This document shows positions 62,570-64,000 of a stretch of DNA of 64,000 nt, piece after piece. Numbering within the stretch: the stretch's first letter is position 1; each line of letters starts with the position of its first letter. Where the stretch lies: NCBI GenBank assembly GCA_022402565.1, contig JAKRSC010000028.1:251604-315603 (forward strand). Direction: 5' to 3'. The notes under the pieces were generated by a model that searched no databases, was not told the origin of the DNA, and saw nothing but the letters and a program-made list of their open reading frames with translations. The position numbers and the translations under genes are program-made. Source of the DNA: Hydrotalea sp. Lineage in GTDB: Bacteria > Bacteroidota > Bacteroidia > Chitinophagales > Chitinophagaceae.

Positions 62570-63364
62570 CTAACTACCTGTTTTTCCTAAGACTTTAAGT
62601 TGATCAAGGGTTGGGGTTGGACTTCCACCAACATTTTCTAACGTAATAGCGAAAGCGTCGGACTGTCCACATGCTTTCATGGCAACAAATCCATTCTCCA
62701 ACAAAGCTAAAGGAACAAGTCCAGCATCATTTGGTTGATTGCCTTGAATACACCAAAGTTGGTATTGTTTGCCCGCAGGAGCTGGTGGTAAATTACCTGT
62801 GAATAGCCAAACCTTTCCAGCTTCTTTATCCCAAATTATTTTTGCTGCAAGTGTTGAATTAGGTTCAATAGATGCAAGTGCAATATTTTGAGTGGTTTGC
62901 TTTGCAAGAGCTTGTTCAATTTCTTGGAAACGATTCAAGTTCAATTTCAATGAATCCATTTGAAATGCCATTGCTCTGTTATCTGCATCAAGCTTTTGAA
63001 AACTTTGGTTTAACCATAGCCAGCCACTTACAAGAATAATGATGGATGCAGCAGCAGCCCATTTCCAATAAGATTTCATTGCAACAACAGTTGCAGATTT
63101 ATTTTGACTTTCAGGTGTAGATACAGGAGCTTTTTGAATAGCAGCAATTTTTGAAAGTACACTGTCTTTAACATGCGAGCTTGGTGTTACAGCCTCTGCA
63201 CTTGCTAGTTTTTCAAGTCCAGCTTCAATGCGTTGGATTTCTTCTCGAACTTCAGGAAATATTTGAGCCAATGCAGCTATCTGCTCCCGCTCTTTTGGCG
63301 GAAGCTGATCGAGTACATACAACTCAAGATCACCAGACGATATAATGCAGCTTAGATCCAACAT
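62570..63364 (-). CDS. Anti-sigma factor, RskA-like
   Basis: About 264 residues from ATG 63364. The N-terminal zinc-finger-like/anti-sigma region (ISSGDLELYVLDQLPPKEREQIAALAQIFPEV) is followed by a single transmembrane helix (WAAAASIIILVSGWLWL) and an exterior RskA domain with AKIIWDKEAGKVWLFTGNLPPAPAGKQYQLW and ITLENVGGSPTPT. It would hold the adjacent ECF sigma factor at the membrane. The two genes overlap by about 13 bp. Confidence 0.88.
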   Translation of the reverse strand: MLDLSCIISSGDLELYVLDQLPPKEREQIAALAQIFPEVREEIQRIEAGLEKLASAEAVTPSSHVKDSVLSKIAAIQKAPVSTPESQNKSATVVAMKSYWKWAAAASIIILVSGWLWLNQSFQKLDADNRAMAFQMDSLKLNLNRFQEIEQALAKQTTQNIALASIEPNSTLAAKIIWDKEAGKVWLFTGNLPPAPAGKQYQLWCIQGNQPNDAGLVPLALLENGFVAMKACGQSDAFAITLENVGGSPTPTLDQLKVLGKTGS

Positions 63365-63975
63365 ATCCAAATCATCAATTCTCTTAATTTTTTTAAAGCC
63401 AGTCTCAGCCTCGACTTTACCGTTCCAAGTGGAACCGATAAAGCTTCACTGATTTCTTCCTGGGTATAACCTCCATAATAAGTCATCATAACAATTTTCC
63501 TCTGCTCTTCAGGAAGCTTTTGCAGCGGCTTTTCTAATCCAATGGCATCTACCAAAGTTTGATTGCTTCCACCACTTCCTTCCAAATGTACGTAATCATC
63601 TACCCCTTTGGTTTTCGATGACTGAGTAAATCTTTTTGAACGTAAATAATCAATGCTATGATTTCTAGCAATATTCAACATCCAAGTATATGCGCTGGCT
63701 TTATCTGGTTGATACGAAGCGGCATTTTGCCAAATCTTTACAAATACTTCTTGTAATAAATCTTCAGCAGTGGTTTGATCAGGAACATTTTTCATAATCA
63801 CGCCAAGTAGTGCTGGGGCATAATTATCATATATACGACTCAGGGCGTCTGAGTTCCCCATTGCAATTTCTTGCAACCAAGTTGTTATGGGTAGGTGTTG
63901 AGACAAGTAGCACAAAGATGGACTTAAATCGATTTCAAAAAAAAATTTGTGGAGGAGTGATCCAAGTTTTTTCAA
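63352..63975 (-). CDS. ECF RNA polymerase sigma factor paired with RskA-like anti-sigma
   Basis: Up to 207 residues; the start is uncertain. No ATG precedes region 2, so candidates are TTG 63975 or TTG 63906, the second giving LSQHLPITTWLQEIA, which better fits the family. Region 2 contains AEDLLQEVFVKIWQNA and AYTWMLNIARNHSIDYLRSKR; region 4 is YTQEEISEALSVPLGTVKSRLRLALKKLREL. It is coupled to the downstream anti-sigma gene by overlap, as in SigK/RskA pairs. An in-frame stop lies at 63991-63993. Confidence 0.88.
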   Translation of the reverse strand: MKKLGSLLHKFFFEIDLSPSLCYLSQHLPITTWLQEIAMGNSDALSRIYDNYAPALLGVIMKNVPDQTTAEDLLQEVFVKIWQNAASYQPDKASAYTWMLNIARNHSIDYLRSKRFTQSSKTKGVDDYVHLEGSGGSNQTLVDAIGLEKPLQKLPEEQRKIVMMTYYGGYTQEEISEALSVPLGTVKSRLRLALKKLRELMIWICWI

Positions 63976-64000
63976 TCGCCGTATATCTATTCAAACAAAT

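Noticed and set aside
63352-63975. Confident choice of start for the last sigma-factor gene
   Set aside because: Only non-ATG codons are available before region 2 and an in-frame stop lies at 63991-63993, so the start is left open.
1-64000. CRISPR arrays, tRNA or rRNA genes
   Set aside because: No regularly spaced repeats and no cloverleaf or rRNA-like sequence were noticed, though faint tRNAs could be missed without a scan.

Overview
The window looks like chromosomal DNA of an aerobic, pigmented Bacteroidota, most likely family Chitinophagaceae. This is inferred from gene families: GLPGLI protein with a TonB-receptor-like barrel, LytS/LytTR pair, 2TM, DUF5522, DUF2007, DUF502, a split metH, a carotenoid operon of monocyclic type, and AT-rich promoters with the Bacteroidota TAnnTTTG -7 box. 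Shine-Dalgarno sequences are largely absent. No tRNA, rRNA, transposase, integrase or CRISPR array was seen.

Layout. 1-3.3 kb: end of a GLPGLI gene and a large outer-membrane barrel protein. 3.5-6.1 kb: a TPR histidine kinase and its LytTR regulator. 6.1-8.0 kb: argB-argE. 8.0-10.3 kb: DUF2007, a CPBP protease and dusB. 10.3-17.5 kb (minus): an eight-gene operon, ECF sigma, crtI, crtB, idi, crtD, cruF-like, crtZ, crtY. Its content predicts a monocyclic hydroxylated carotenoid of the saproxanthin type. 17.6-20.7 kb: a zinc-finger protein and a short SSB diverging from a palindrome-rich region, a 450-bp non-coding gap, YceI, an OB-fold protein and recR. 20.8-24.7 kb: methionine synthase split into two genes behind a promoter and an H-type pseudoknot that looks like a SAM-II-class riboswitch. 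24.7-31.6 kb: TetR, TolC, adaptor and RND pump operon.

31.7-38.2 kb: DUF502, serC, thiL, an inositol-monophosphatase-family gene, an Ig-like lipoprotein and a YegS-type lipid kinase. 38.2-44.0 kb: a divergent HypF-like protein with no hydrogenase genes nearby, an exported Rid protein, an acetyl-CoA hydrolase/transferase, a YciO-family protein and a JmjC-like cupin. 44.2-50.7 kb: AlkB-type monooxygenase, a Crp/Fnr regulator, a cell-wall amidase, an acyl-CoA synthetase, a 2TM protein and a radical SAM/SPASM protein. 50.7-52.6 kb: GH25 lysozyme and a putative outer-membrane protein. 52.6-55.2 kb: paaABCD phenylacetyl-CoA epoxidase genes behind a perfect 14-bp palindrome. 55.3-56.7 kb: argH. 56.8-61.6 kb: the start of a polysaccharide locus (Wzz-like, O-antigen ligase, rfbB-rfbC-rfbA). 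61.6-64 kb: DUF5522, trmB, and an ECF sigma/anti-sigma pair.

The strongest candidates for something undescribed are the orphan HypF-like protein (38254-40515), the pseudoknot leader of metH, the palindromic region between the zinc-finger gene and ssb, and the repeated placement of -7 boxes a few bases before start codons, which suggests near-leaderless mRNAs. All functional statements come from reading motifs; no database search was run.
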